Origin: Mycolicibacterium lutetiense
Lineage (GTDB): Bacteria > Actinomycetota > Actinomycetes > Mycobacteriales > Mycobacteriaceae
Assembly: GCF_017876775.1 (NCBI RefSeq)
Contig: NZ_JAGIOP010000002.1
Location: 1,612,001-1,676,000, forward strand
DNA length: 64,000 bases
Direction: 5' to 3'
Made by a program: the position numbers and the translations under genes
Notes under the pieces: generated by a model
The model's input: the letters and a program-made list of their open reading frames with translations, nothing else
What the model was told of the DNA's origin: nothing
Databases searched by the model: none
Part shown: in pieces, positions 53,119 to 60,921 of the stretch
How positions within the stretch are numbered: the first letter of the stretch is position 1
How the letters are laid out: each line of letters opens with the position of its first letter

Positions 53119-53163
53119 CAAAAAAATTGGCCACGGATCCGGTTAACTGCGGGTCCGTGGCCA
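53119..53163 (-). terminator. Intrinsic attenuator terminator in the whiB7 leader
   Basis: On the minus strand TGGCCACGGA and TCCGTGGCCA form a perfect 10-bp stem around a 16-base loop, followed by AATTTTTTT, the best intrinsic terminator in the window. It ends 91 bases before the whiB7 ATG. An 8-base stretch at 53204-53211, inside the upstream ORF, is complementary to its first arm and could form a competing antiterminator. Confidence 0.9.
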
Positions 53164-53186
53164 TTTGGCGGTGATGGGAGCTCTTC

Positions 53187-53363
53187 CTAGAAGGGGCTCC
53201 GATCCACGGACGCGCCTGTCGCGGCGGCGGGACGGCGCTTATGCTGCGGCGCAATTGCAGCGGCGGCCGGCCAGGCGGCGGCGGAGGGGGCAGCGGCGAC
53301 GGCGAACACGGACGACGGCATGCCTGCAACCGCTACACCACCGAAATTGATGTTGATATCCAT
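53187..53363 (-). CDS. whiB7 leader upstream ORF (58 codons)
   Basis: A short ORF starting MDININFGGVAVAGMPSSVF, with a strong site (GGAAGGAGGG) before its ATG. The middle is alanine/proline-rich (AAAPSAAAWPAAAA), then comes a basic stretch PQHKRRPAA, and it stops at SPF 24 bases before the terminator stem. Translation would cover the antiterminator segment at 53204-53211. Slow or stalled ribosomes under antibiotic would change which hairpin forms, as proposed for whiB7 in other mycobacteria. The peptide itself need not have a function. Confidence 0.82.
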   Translation of the reverse strand: MDININFGGVAVAGMPSSVFAVAAAPSAAAWPAAAAIAPQHKRRPAAATGASVDRSPF

Positions 53364-53407
53364 TGCGGGCACCCTCCTTCCGTCTCGTTACCAGAGCTGT
53401 GTTAAGA

Positions 53408-53450
53408 GGCTAAAGCCTAACAGCCATATCGCACAACCTATTTTCTACCT
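53408..53450 (-). promoter_or_regulatory. Probable whiB7 promoter with AT-rich WhiB7 contact
   Basis: On the minus strand a GAAAATA run lies directly upstream of TTGTGC, followed after 17 bases by TTAGCC, with TAGGCT as another possible -10. The AT-rich block just before a -35 element is the known preference of WhiB7, which activates its own gene. The exact -10 cannot be decided by eye. The leader transcript would be about 370 nt. Confidence 0.6.
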
Positions 53451-53468
53451 GCGGTTTTGGCGCGATCT

Positions 53469-55604
53469 TTACGAATCTTGGCGGCCCTTCACCCGTCCGA
53501 CGACCAACGCAAGGACATCCGGGCCGTACTGCTCGAGCTTGCGGGCACCGATGCCGGGGAGGGCGACCAGTGCGGCGTCGTCGGTGGGCAGCGACTCGGC
53601 GATGGCAATCAGGGTGTTGTCGGTGAACACCACGTACGCCGGCACCTTCATCTCCTTGGAGACGCGCAGCCGCCAATCCTTGAGCTCGGCCAGCAGCCCC
53701 TCATCCACATCCGAGGGGCAGGTTTCACAGCGGCGCAACATGATCGCCGGTGGCGTCGTCAGCGCGGCGTTGCACACCCGGCAGCGCGGCGCCGGCCCAC
53801 GTTGTCGACGCGAACGGTCCGGGCCCGAGCCGGCCCCATTCTGCAGCTGCGGGGCAATGCCGTTGAGGAACCGCGACGGCCGACGGCCCTGCCGCCCGCC
53901 AGGGGTGCGGGCCAGCGCCCAGCTCAGCCCGAGGTGCACCCGGGCCCGGGTAACCCCGACATAGAGCAGGCGACGCTCCTCCTCCACCGGCTCGCTGTCC
54001 GGCCCGTGCGCGAGCGCATGGGAGATCGGCAGGGTGTTGTCGGCCAGGCCGACCAGGAACACCGCATCCCACTCCAGGCCCTTGGCCGCATGCAGCGATG
54101 CCAATGTCACGCCCTGCACCACCGGTGGGTGCCGGGAGTCGGCCCGTTGGCGCAGCTCTGCGACCAGTGCCCGCAGGTCCAGTTCCGGACGCACCGAGAC
54201 CTCTTCGTCGACCAGTTCGGCCAGCGCCGTCAACGCTTCCCAGCGTTCCCGTGCCTTGGTGCCGGCCGGCGGTTCGGCGGTCAACCCAAGCGGCTCGAGC
54301 AGCTCACGTACGAGGGCCGGCACGTTGTCCTCGGGTACGTCACGGTCGGCGAAGCGTTGCATCGCCACCAATGCCTGACGGATCTCCTGGCGGCTGAAGA
54401 AACCCTCACCACCGCGGACCTGGAAGGCGACGCCGGCCTCGGTGAGCGCCTCCTCGTAGACCTCGGACTGCGCGTTGATCCGGTACAGCACCGCGATTTC
54501 GGCCGGCTCTGTTCCGTTCTCGATGAGCTTCTTGATGGACCGCGCGACGGCCTTGGCCTCGGCCACCTCGTCGGGATATTCGGAGAACGTCGGCTCGGGA
54601 CCAGGATCTCGTTGCCCCACCAGATGCAGCTTGCTGCCGGCCATCCGGCCGCGGGCCGCCGCGATGACCCGGTTGGCCAGTGACACCACCTGGGGCGTGG
54701 AGCGGTAGTCACGCTCCAACCGCACCACCGCGGCCTCAGGAAATCGCCGCGAGAAGTCCAGCAGGAACCGCGGAGTGGCCCCGGTGAACGAATAGATGGT
54801 CTGGTTGGCGTCACCGACCACGGTGAGGTCGTCGCGCTCGCCGAGCCAGGCGTCGAGCACCCGCTGCTGCAACGGCGTGACGTCCTGATATTCGTCGACG
54901 ACGAAGCAGCGGTAGCGGTCACGGAATTCCTGGGCGACCGCGGCGTCGTTCTCGATGGCCGCGGCGGTGTGCAGCAGCAGGTCGTCGAAATCCAACAACG
55001 CCGAGCCGTCACGGCGCGCCTTGAGCGCCTCGTATCCCGAATAGACCGCCGCAACCTTGCCCGCATCGAACGGGATGTCACGTCCGACCTTCGCCACCGC
55101 GGTGCTGTAGGCCTCCGGAGTGATCAAAGATGCCTTGGCCCACTCGATTTCGCCGGCCAGGTCGCGAACGTCGTCGGTGCTGGTCTGCATGCCGGCCCGG
55201 TTCGCGGCCTGAGCGACCACCGCGAACTTGCTGTCGAGCAGCTCCCACCCGGTGTCGCCGACCAGGCGCGGCCAGAAGTACTGCAGCTGCCGGCGCGCCG
55301 CGGCGTGAAACGTCACCGCCTGCACCGCGGCGGTGTTCACCCCCGACTCCTGACCGAGCACCCGCAACCGGGTCCGCATCTCCCCCGCGGCGCGCGCGGT
55401 GAACGTCACCGCAAGCACCTGACTGGGTGCGACGTGGCCGCCGGCCACCAGGTGCGCGATCCGGCGGGTGATCGTGCGGGTCTTGCCGGTACCCGCACCG
55501 GCAAGCACGCACACCGGACCGCGGGCGGCCAGTACAGCCTCCCGCTGCTCATCATCCAGATCGCCCAGAGCGGGCGAGGGCGCCTCCAACGGCATGGGGT
55601 CCAT
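53469..55604 (-). CDS. uvrD2: ATP-dependent DNA helicase UvrD2
   Basis: A helicase of about 711 residues that unwinds DNA 3'-to-5' in repair. Superfamily 1 motifs are clear: Walker [16 protein letters not shown], motif [14 protein letters not shown], motif [18 protein letters not shown], QxxR-like [19 protein letters not shown] and [13 protein letters not shown]. The C-terminus carries four cysteines ([22 protein letters not shown]) and an HRDC domain, the mycobacterial UvrD2 architecture. The start is uncertain: ATG 55604 or 55595, or TTG 55625. It is followed by the whiB7 promoter on the same strand. Confidence 0.94.
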   Translation of the reverse strand: MDPMPLEAPSPALGDLDDEQREAVLAARGPVCVLAGAGTGKTRTITRRIAHLVAGGHVAPSQVLAVTFTARAAGEMRTRLRVLGQESGVNTAAVQAVTFHAAARRQLQYFWPRLVGDTGWELLDSKFAVVAQAANRAGMQTSTDDVRDLAGEIEWAKASLITPEAYSTAVAKVGRDIPFDAGKVAAVYSGYEALKARRDGSALLDFDDLLLHTAAAIENDAAVAQEFRDRYRCFVVDEYQDVTPLQQRVLDAWLGERDDLTVVGDANQTIYSFTGATPRFLLDFSRRFPEAAVVRLERDYRSTPQVVSLANRVIAAARGRMAGSKLHLVGQRDPGPEPTFSEYPDEVAEAKAVARSIKKLIENGTEPAEIAVLYRINAQSEVYEEALTEAGVAFQVRGGEGFFSRQEIRQALVAMQRFADRDVPEDNVPALVRELLEPLGLTAEPPAGTKARERWEALTALAELVDEEVSVRPELDLRALVAELRQRADSRHPPVVQGVTLASLHAAKGLEWDAVFLVGLADNTLPISHALAHGPDSEPVEEERRLLYVGVTRARVHLGLSWALARTPGGRQGRRPSRFLNGIAPQLQNGAGSGPDRSRRQRGPAPRCRVCNAALTTPPAIMLRRCETCPSDVDEGLLAELKDWRLRVSKEMKVPAYVVFTDNTLIAIAESLPTDDAALVALPGIGARKLEQYGPDVLALVVGRVKGRQDS

Positions 55605-55649
55605 GATGTCAGGGACCGGTGACAATCCCGGGCCCGGCGTGCATCGGGC

Positions 55650-56393
55650 CTATGACTGCCGGCTCAGCCACTGGTCGAAGGTGGTGGGCGCGATGCGGGC
55701 CTTCTCGCCGGGCAGCAGCGCATTGCCCGCCATCGTCACCCCGAAGATCGATGACCATGTCGGCACCAAGGTCACCTCGCGGCCGCGCACGGCCAAGGTG
55801 CGTCGGGCCATGTCGACCAGATCCTGCGTTTCCGGACCGGCCACGTCGACGTAGCGGCCCCGGGGGTCACCGACCACGACCTCGGCCAGGACCGCAGCCA
55901 CATCGTCGGGATCGATGGGCTGCACCAGAAGCGGCGCGATCTGGGCCCGGCCGTCCTGTTCCGTCCAACTCACCACCATCTCGGCGAAATCGTGGAACTG
56001 GGTGGCCGGCACGATCGTCCACGGCACGGCCCCGGTCTCGACCAGGCTCTCCTGCTCACGTTTTCCGGCGTAGTGGGCATTGCCCTCGATGTCGTGGATT
56101 CCAACGATCGAGAGCAGCACATGGTGCCCGACGCCGGCGCGTTCCTCGGCGGCCAGCAGATTGCGGGTCGCGGTGCCCAGGTAATCCACCGTGGTGTCCC
56201 GATCGGTGGGCGGCGCGCTGATCGCGTCGACGACCGCCTGAACACCGGCCAGCGCCGCGTCGATCCCGTCCCCGCTGGACAGATCCACCCCATTCGAGCG
56301 GCTGATCGCCACCACCTCATGTCCCGCGCCCTGCAGGGACGCGAGCACGCGCGCCCCGATGTTTCCCGTCGATCCGGCAACTGCGATTCGCAT
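55650..56393 (-). CDS. NmrA-like NAD(P)-binding protein (atypical SDR)
   Basis: A 247-residue atypical short-chain dehydrogenase. The N-terminal nucleotide-binding motif is MRIAVAGSTGNIGARVLASL; the usual catalytic Tyr-x3-Lys appears at best as HYAGKREQE. Proteins of this NmrA-like group often act as NAD(P) sensors or on quinones. ATG 56393 has GGAG six bases upstream. It is divergent from an Rrf2 regulator, and the interval contains a strong palindrome, so it is probably the Rrf2 target. Confidence 0.87.
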   Translation of the reverse strand: MRIAVAGSTGNIGARVLASLQGAGHEVVAISRSNGVDLSSGDGIDAALAGVQAVVDAISAPPTDRDTTVDYLGTATRNLLAAEERAGVGHHVLLSIVGIHDIEGNAHYAGKREQESLVETGAVPWTIVPATQFHDFAEMVVSWTEQDGRAQIAPLLVQPIDPDDVAAVLAEVVVGDPRGRYVDVAGPETQDLVDMARRTLAVRGREVTLVPTWSSIFGVTMAGNALLPGEKARIAPTTFDQWLSRQS

Positions 56394-56418
56394 GACGACT
56401 CCTGTCCTGGCCGATTGA

Positions 56419-56447
56419 TATCTCGGACTATATCGGTCCGTAATATC
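56419..56447. promoter_or_regulatory. 29-bp operator candidate for the Rrf2 regulator
   Basis: The arms ATATCTCGGAC and GTCCGTAATAT pair at 9 of 11 positions around a 7-base spacer, with perfect CGGAC/GTCCG cores. It is 25 bases from the NmrA-like start and 18 bases from the Rrf2 start. Size and symmetry fit Rrf2-family sites. Confidence 0.65.
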
Positions 56448-56465
56448 TGTAATAAACTTCTGGCC

Positions 56466-56939
56466 GTGAAACTTCCCGTGGCCACGGAGTGGGCGCTGCA
56501 CTGCGCGACGTCGCTGGCGCAGCTCGAGGCCGGGACCACCGCATCGGCCGCCGATCTCGCGGAGTACTTCGACCTGCCCGCGGCCTACCTCGCCAAGCAG
56601 CTGCAGGCGCTCACCCGTGCGGGTGTGCTGGCCGCGACGACCGGACCACGCGGCGGGTTCCGGCTCGGGCGGGCACCGAACGACATCACACTGTTGCAGA
56701 TCGTCGAGGCGGTCGACGGCGTATCCGCCCCCTACGAGTGCCGCGAGATCCGGCGGCAGGGCCGCGGTGCCCTACCTGCCGCCTGGTGCCGTCACGAGTG
56801 CATCCTGGCGGTGAAAATGGCTGACGCTCACCAGGCCTGGCGGGCCAGCCTCGACGACGTCACGCTCGCCGACATCCTTGCCGACATCCCGGCCGCGGCG
56901 CCGGCACGCACTCGAAAATTGTTGGGCCGGAGGGCATGA
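56466..56939 (+). CDS. Rrf2 family transcriptional regulator
   Basis: A 157-residue Rrf2-type regulator. The winged helix is at about residues 5-70 (AADLAEYFDLPAAYLAKQLQALTRAGVLAATTGPRGGFRLG). Three cysteines, Cys92, Cys108 and Cys112 (YECREI, WCRHEC), lie where IscR/NsrR relatives hold an iron-sulfur cluster, though the spacing differs. It may sense NO, peroxide or thiol stress. GTG 56466 is used. Divergent from the NmrA-like gene with a shared palindrome. Confidence 0.88.
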   Translation: MKLPVATEWALHCATSLAQLEAGTTASAADLAEYFDLPAAYLAKQLQALTRAGVLAATTGPRGGFRLGRAPNDITLLQIVEAVDGVSAPYECREIRRQGRGALPAAWCRHECILAVKMADAHQAWRASLDDVTLADILADIPAAAPARTRKLLGRRA

Positions 56940-56996
56940 CGACTGCCGTTGCCAACCCGCCTCGCCCGCCGGCTCACTCGATCGGGCGGCGGGCGT

Positions 56997-57443
56997 CTAG
57001 AACCAGTAGTTGGCGACAAAACCAGCCAACAACACTGAGAATCCGCCCATCTCGCCGACGATCAGCAGGGCCATCGAAATATGCAGGCCGGTATTCGGAT
57101 GTTCGAACTGGTTCGTGGTGTCCCGCAGTAGCCCGTGCACGATGTAGCTGATGATGGCAGCCATGAAGTAGAACACCAGGACCATCGCCGCAGTCAGATT
57201 GACCCACGCCGGCCATGCACTGAGCTCGACGAAGACCGCGGTGAGCAGCGTGGCGAACGCGTAGAGCAGCGATGCGCGGTGGGCGATATCGACATACGGG
57301 TGAGCGAAGTGATTGTCGTTGGTCACCATCTGTCGGTACTTCCAGATACCCAGCCCCAGTGCCAGCAGAAATATGAGCCCAGCGGCGAGCAGTGTGATGG
57401 CAGTGTCAATACCCAGAGGCAGAACAAGCCCGTCCAAAGTCAT
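56997..57443 (-). CDS. Small integral membrane protein of unknown function
   Basis: A 148-residue protein with four predicted membrane helices (about residues 10-33, 58-78, 83-105 and 120-145). Histidines at helix ends (HFAHPYVDIAHRASLLYAF, YIVHGLLRDTTNQFEHPNTGLHISM) could bind heme or metal, but I recognise no family. It is the last gene of the minus-strand catabolic operon, starting nine bases after the RidA gene, and ends near the Rrf2 gene. A transport or electron-transfer role is possible. Confidence 0.7.
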   Translation of the reverse strand: MTLDGLVLPLGIDTAITLLAAGLIFLLALGLGIWKYRQMVTNDNHFAHPYVDIAHRASLLYAFATLLTAVFVELSAWPAWVNLTAAMVLVFYFMAAIISYIVHGLLRDTTNQFEHPNTGLHISMALLIVGEMGGFSVLLAGFVANYWF

Positions 57444-57452
57444 TTCTCCTTG

Positions 57453-57869
57453 TTACATCTGGTCGCCGGCAAGAGCGACACCTTGGATTTCCAAGAGGAT
57501 CTGGGGCAGCGAGAGCCGCGCGACACCAATGGAGGTGACTGCCGGCCGGTGCACACCGATCCAGGGCTCGTAGACCTTGGCCAACGCCATCGACAGGTCA
57601 TCGATGGCGGTGGTGAAGATGGTCATCGAGACGATGCGGGTGCGATCGGTACCCGCTGCGGTCAACGACAAGTCCAAAGTGTCGAGGATGACGGCCAACT
57701 GGCCCGCCACGTCGTCGGCCGGAAACTCGACACCGTCGGGGCCGCTTCGAGCGGCCACGATGCCTGACCAATGGACCATGTTGCCGGCGATCACCAATTG
57801 CGAAGTACCCACGGCTTCGAAGATCACCGGCTCCAGATATCCCAGATCCGGGTTGAGTCGTTTGATCAT
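57453..57869 (-). CDS. RidA/YjgF family protein (imine/enamine deaminase)
   Basis: A 138-residue RidA-fold protein. RidA proteins hydrolyse reactive imines or enamines to ketones and ammonia. The catalytic arginine is conserved in SIGVARLSLP, and the following glutamate in LLEIQGVAL. The N-terminal IAGNMVHWSGIVA strand is typical. ATG 57869 is preceded by GAGGAGGAG. It lies between the MOSC gene (25 bases) and the membrane protein gene (9 bases), so an imine or enamine intermediate in the encoded pathway is plausible. Confidence 0.87.
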   Translation of the reverse strand: MIKRLNPDLGYLEPVIFEAVGTSQLVIAGNMVHWSGIVAARSGPDGVEFPADDVAGQLAVILDTLDLSLTAAGTDRTRIVSMTIFTTAIDDLSMALAKVYEPWIGVHRPAVTSIGVARLSLPQILLEIQGVALAGDQM

Positions 57870-57894
57870 GCAGTTGCTCCTCCTCGTGTCGCGT

Positions 57895-58812
57895 TCAGCG
57901 GTCGGCCACCGGTTGGAACCGCACCTGATCCCCCACCCGCACATATCCCGGCCTGACTACCCCGGCATACACACCGGCGCAGGCCCAGCGGCCCATGCCC
58001 GGAATGACCTTCGTGTTGTGCCTGACGATGGTGCGAAGCGTGGCCCGGTCCAGCGGGACATCGGAGGCGTGGGCCAGCGTCGACATCACGCACCGCGATG
58101 TGTGCAGTTCGATCTTGGCTCTGAGCCCGTCGCCCACCGCGAGCGTTCCCCCCACCCAGACATCCTCGACCAGCCCGGCTTCCGGCGTGTCGACCAGCAT
58201 CGTCGGGCGGTACCGAAGCGCATCGAAATTGGCTGACGCATGGCGCTTTTGAAAAAACTCAAGGGTGGACGTGGTGAGGAAGTGCAACGGTGTGAGGTCG
58301 AAGAATGTGTCGCCTTCATTAGGTGCATAGGTGAGCACGTCGTCACCGTCTGCGTTGACGGTGAGGTAGTCGCCGACCACGTCCTTGGGAATTGCTTCAT
58401 CCCAGACCAGTTCGGTTTTGGCCCCTTCCGGCACGCTAGTCGTGAGCCGGACGCGGCGGCCCAGGTACCGCGACATGGCGTCATCCAATGCGGTACCGAT
58501 GTTTCGATGGGCGCTGCCGTCGGGAAACACCACCTCCAACACCGGTAACGGCTCGCCCGGACGCGGCTCCTCGGTGTAGAGGGCCCGGCACGCGAGCATG
58601 GATCCATACTTTCGGGGATTCTTGGCGTTGCACAGATTGCCGCTCTCGAGGTCGACGAAGGCGTACCGACGATCACCCAACAGACCCGAGGTATCGACGT
58701 GCGCCTGTGGAATCATGCGCCCGCCAACAGACTTGATCGGAAATCGAAACAACGTCTTGACAGTGCCGACCGAGAGTTCAGACTCAGCATCGTGCCGGGA
58801 CGGGACGTTCAT
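57895..58812 (-). CDS. MOSC domain-containing protein
   Basis: A 305-residue protein with an N-terminal MOSC beta-barrel (YRFPIKSVGG-type start, GLLGDRRYAFVD at about residues 43-54) and a C-terminal MOSC core containing TSRCVMSTLA, where the conserved cysteine would bind the molybdenum cofactor. Relatives such as YiiM and mARC reduce N-hydroxylated or nitrogenous compounds with a redox partner. No iron-sulfur domain is fused here. ATG 58812 has AGGAG four bases upstream and overlaps the stop of a weak upstream ORF (ATGA). Confidence 0.88.
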   Translation of the reverse strand: MNVPSRHDAESELSVGTVKTLFRFPIKSVGGRMIPQAHVDTSGLLGDRRYAFVDLESGNLCNAKNPRKYGSMLACRALYTEEPRPGEPLPVLEVVFPDGSAHRNIGTALDDAMSRYLGRRVRLTTSVPEGAKTELVWDEAIPKDVVGDYLTVNADGDDVLTYAPNEGDTFFDLTPLHFLTTSTLEFFQKRHASANFDALRYRPTMLVDTPEAGLVEDVWVGGTLAVGDGLRAKIELHTSRCVMSTLAHASDVPLDRATLRTIVRHNTKVIPGMGRWACAGVYAGVVRPGYVRVGDQVRFQPVADR

Positions 58813-59027
58813 CGGACTCCTACTGGCATTGCGTCGGAAGATGGCATCGCAAAGTGCGCGATGGGTGCGTCAAACTCCACCGAGATCCGTCGCCAGATCT
58901 CCCGCAACCGCCGAGGCGGTCCTTCCTCACGCTGGATGGCCAGTGCGAAGGTATGCGGGACACCATATCGAGGTGCGGATCGCCATCGCAAGTAACCGAA
59001 ACGCGGCGCCGGGTCAGGACACTGCAA
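58809..59027 (-). CDS. Doubtful 72-codon ORF between lyase and MOSC genes
   Basis: This frame overlaps the end of the DapA-like gene and the start of the MOSC gene (ATGA), but begins with TTG without a ribosome-binding site. Third-position GC is clearly lower than in the neighbouring genes. The product (with EIWRRISVEFDAPIAHFAM) matches nothing I know. It could be a gene remnant in an otherwise empty 201-base gap; I do not consider it established. Confidence 0.2.
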   Translation of the reverse strand: MQCPDPAPRFGYLRWRSAPRYGVPHTFALAIQREEGPPRRLREIWRRISVEFDAPIAHFAMPSSDAMPVGVR

Positions 59028-59898
59028 GGAGCCGACGCAACTCCTCGCGACCCGCGTCGTCGAGCGGAAGCAACGGCAGCCGCGGCACGCCGACCCCCTG
59101 GCCGAGCAGCTCTAGCCCGCCCTTGATCGTGGTGGGCAGACCCCCAGCGACGATGAACTCCAGCAGGGGACGCAACTCCTCGTACAACGATTCAGCCCGC
59201 GCCGAATCGCCCGCGCGGACCGCGTCGTAGAGATCCAGGCACGGCTGCGGTCGCAGGTTCGGAGCCGCCGTGCACCATCCCTTGGCGCCGGCATTGAAGG
59301 CCTTGAGCGCCAACGGGTTATTGCCGTTGTAGAAGGGCAGCTGCCCACCGCTCAGCTCCGCGATGCGGTGCATGCGCGACAGGTCACCGGTGGACTCCTT
59401 GACCATGGTGACGTTGTCGATGTCCTTGAACATCTGCACCAGCAGTTCCGGACGCATGTCGATGCCACTGGTCGCCGGGTTGTTGTAGACCATGATCGGG
59501 ATGCCAATCGCGGCACCGATCGCCGCATAGTGCTGGGCGATCTCCCGTTCGGACAGTTTCCAATACGAGATCGGCAGCACCATGACCGCGTCGGCACCGG
59601 CCCGCTCGGCATACTGCGCCCGGCGAATGGTGTTGGCAGTCGTCAGATCTGAGGCACCGATGATGACGGGCACCCGCCGGTCGACGACCTCGATCGTGGT
59701 GTCGATGACGGCATCGAACTCGGCCTCGGTGAGGTACGCCGACTCACCCGTGCTGCCGAGCGGGACGATACCGTGCGCTCCGCTCGCCACCAGTCGTTCG
59801 ACCAGGGCAGCGAGCTTGCCGGTGTCGATCTGTTGGTCGGCGGTGAACGGGGTCACCGGATAGGCGAGGATTCCGTGGATCTCAGTATTGGCGGTCAT
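59014..59898 (-). CDS. DapA-like class I aldolase/lyase (dihydrodipicolinate synthase family)
   Basis: A 294-residue TIM-barrel lyase that works through a Schiff base on a pyruvate-type substrate. Lys167 in MVKESTGD is the Schiff-base lysine, Tyr138 in MVYNNPATSG the proton relay, and PLGSTGES at about residues 46-53 the substrate carboxylate loop. It is surrounded by catabolic genes, not lysine synthesis genes, so a sugar-acid, hydroxyproline-type or aromatic aldolase role is more likely than true DapA. It follows the class II aldolase gene by 48 bases. Confidence 0.88.
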   Translation of the reverse strand: MTANTEIHGILAYPVTPFTADQQIDTGKLAALVERLVASGAHGIVPLGSTGESAYLTEAEFDAVIDTTIEVVDRRVPVIIGASDLTTANTIRRAQYAERAGADAVMVLPISYWKLSEREIAQHYAAIGAAIGIPIMVYNNPATSGIDMRPELLVQMFKDIDNVTMVKESTGDLSRMHRIAELSGGQLPFYNGNNPLALKAFNAGAKGWCTAAPNLRPQPCLDLYDAVRAGDSARAESLYEELRPLLEFIVAGGLPTTIKGGLELLGQGVGVPRLPLLPLDDAGREELRRLLAVS

Positions 59899-59946
59899 TT
59901 GGGTCGTCCTTTGTGGTTCGGATCCGGATTGGGCTGAAGCGAATGC

Positions 59947-60732
59947 TCAACTGGCCAGCGCGTCGGGATGATTGCGCAGCGCGCGCCGGGCGTAGTAGGC
60001 GAAATTGGCCTGGCTGCGTTTGGGCCGCAACGTCCAGTCGTGGGCCTCGCGCGCCAGGCGCGGCGGCAGGTCGGCGATCGTGCCGGCCGCCATGGCGGCC
60101 AGTTGCAGTTTGGCGCCGCGCTCGATCAGCATCGCCAATGAGCACGATTCCTCGATGCTGGCCCCGGCGATCACATGGCCGTGATGGGCCAACAGGATCG
60201 CCTTCTTGCCCCCCAGTGCGGCGCTGATGATCTCGCCCTCTTCGTTGCCGACCGGAACTCCGGGCCAGTCGGCCAGGAAGGCGCAATCGTCATACAGGGG
60301 CGCGATATCCATCTGCGATACCTGCAGCGGGACTTCCAGCATCGACAGCGCCGCGACGTGGAACGGGTGCGTGTGCACGATGCACTGCACATCGGGCCTG
60401 GCGCGGTAGATCCAGGTATGGAATCGATTGGCAGGGTTAGCCATTCCCTGGCCCTCGAGAACGTTGAGATCTTCGTCGACCAGCAGCAGATTGCCTTCGG
60501 AGATCTCGTCGAACCCCAGCCCCAACCGTTGGGTGTAGTAGGTACCGGGCTCATCGGCGCGCGCGGTGATCTGACCCGCCAGGCCGGAATCGTGGCCCGC
60601 ATCGAAGAGGGCCCGGCACGTCAACGCCAGCTTCTGCCGCGTCGTCAGGGTGGACTCTTCGATATGGGTCGACAACCCATCAAGGGCCCGCTGCATCAGA
60701 ACTTGTTTCGAATCACCAAGCGTAGTCGTCAT
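59947..60732 (-). CDS. Class II aldolase/adducin family protein
   Basis: A 261-residue zinc-dependent aldolase-fold protein. The metal ligands lie in CIVHTHPFHVAAL (His120, His122) and LLAHHGHVIAG, with LTCRALFDAGHDSGLAGQITARA as the phosphate or carboxylate-binding start. Such enzymes cleave or epimerise sugar phosphates, or decarboxylate hydroxy acids. ATG 60732 is used. It is the first gene of the minus-strand operon, and a perfect AGGACAC-TTT-GTGTCCT palindrome begins 49 bases upstream, so it is likely controlled by the XRE-cupin regulator. Confidence 0.88.
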   Translation of the reverse strand: MTTTLGDSKQVLMQRALDGLSTHIEESTLTTRQKLALTCRALFDAGHDSGLAGQITARADEPGTYYTQRLGLGFDEISEGNLLLVDEDLNVLEGQGMANPANRFHTWIYRARPDVQCIVHTHPFHVAALSMLEVPLQVSQMDIAPLYDDCAFLADWPGVPVGNEEGEIISAALGGKKAILLAHHGHVIAGASIEESCSLAMLIERGAKLQLAAMAAGTIADLPPRLAREAHDWTLRPKRSQANFAYYARRALRNHPDALAS

Positions 60733-60781
60733 CTCGGACTGCCTTTCTACGTGGACGAACCAGCGACACAAAAATGACCGT

Positions 60782-60798
60782 AGGACACTTTGTGTCCT
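60782..60798. promoter_or_regulatory. Operator site 1: AGGACACTTTGTGTCCT
   Basis: A perfect 7+3+7 palindrome with core GACAC-TTT-GTGTC, upstream of the class II aldolase operon and in the region shared with the divergent nitrilase gene. Three related sites lie at 60874, 61940 and 62903. Confidence 0.75.
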
Positions 60799-60873
60799 GA
60801 TGTCAACAGTGTCGCGCGATCCGGCAGTCCAGGCCGTTCCCGCACCCGCCAGAGGCTACGATCACGTGCAGAT

Positions 60874-60886
60874 GACACCATGTGTC
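60874..60886. promoter_or_regulatory. Operator site 2: GACACCATGTGTC
   Basis: A perfect 5+3+5 palindrome of the same family, 35 bases before the nitrilase ATG at 60922. Site 1 is 88-90 bases away, allowing one regulator to control both divergent promoters. Confidence 0.7.
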
Positions 60887-60921
60887 CACCCGTGCATCAA
60901 CAACCCGAGGAGCGTTCGATC

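Noticed and set aside
58813..59013. Possible riboswitch in the gap between the lyase and MOSC genes
   Set aside because: I looked for conserved riboswitch cores and long stems and found none; the stretch appears unstructured.
60795..60840. A further GACAC-type operator (TGTCAACAGTGTC)
   Set aside because: Only one half-site (GTGTC) fits; the other arm does not pair, so it was not counted as a fifth site.
60790..60921. Upstream extension of the nitrilase reading frame
   Set aside because: It runs through two operator palindromes and lacks a hydrolase-like sequence; ATG 60922 matches the family start.
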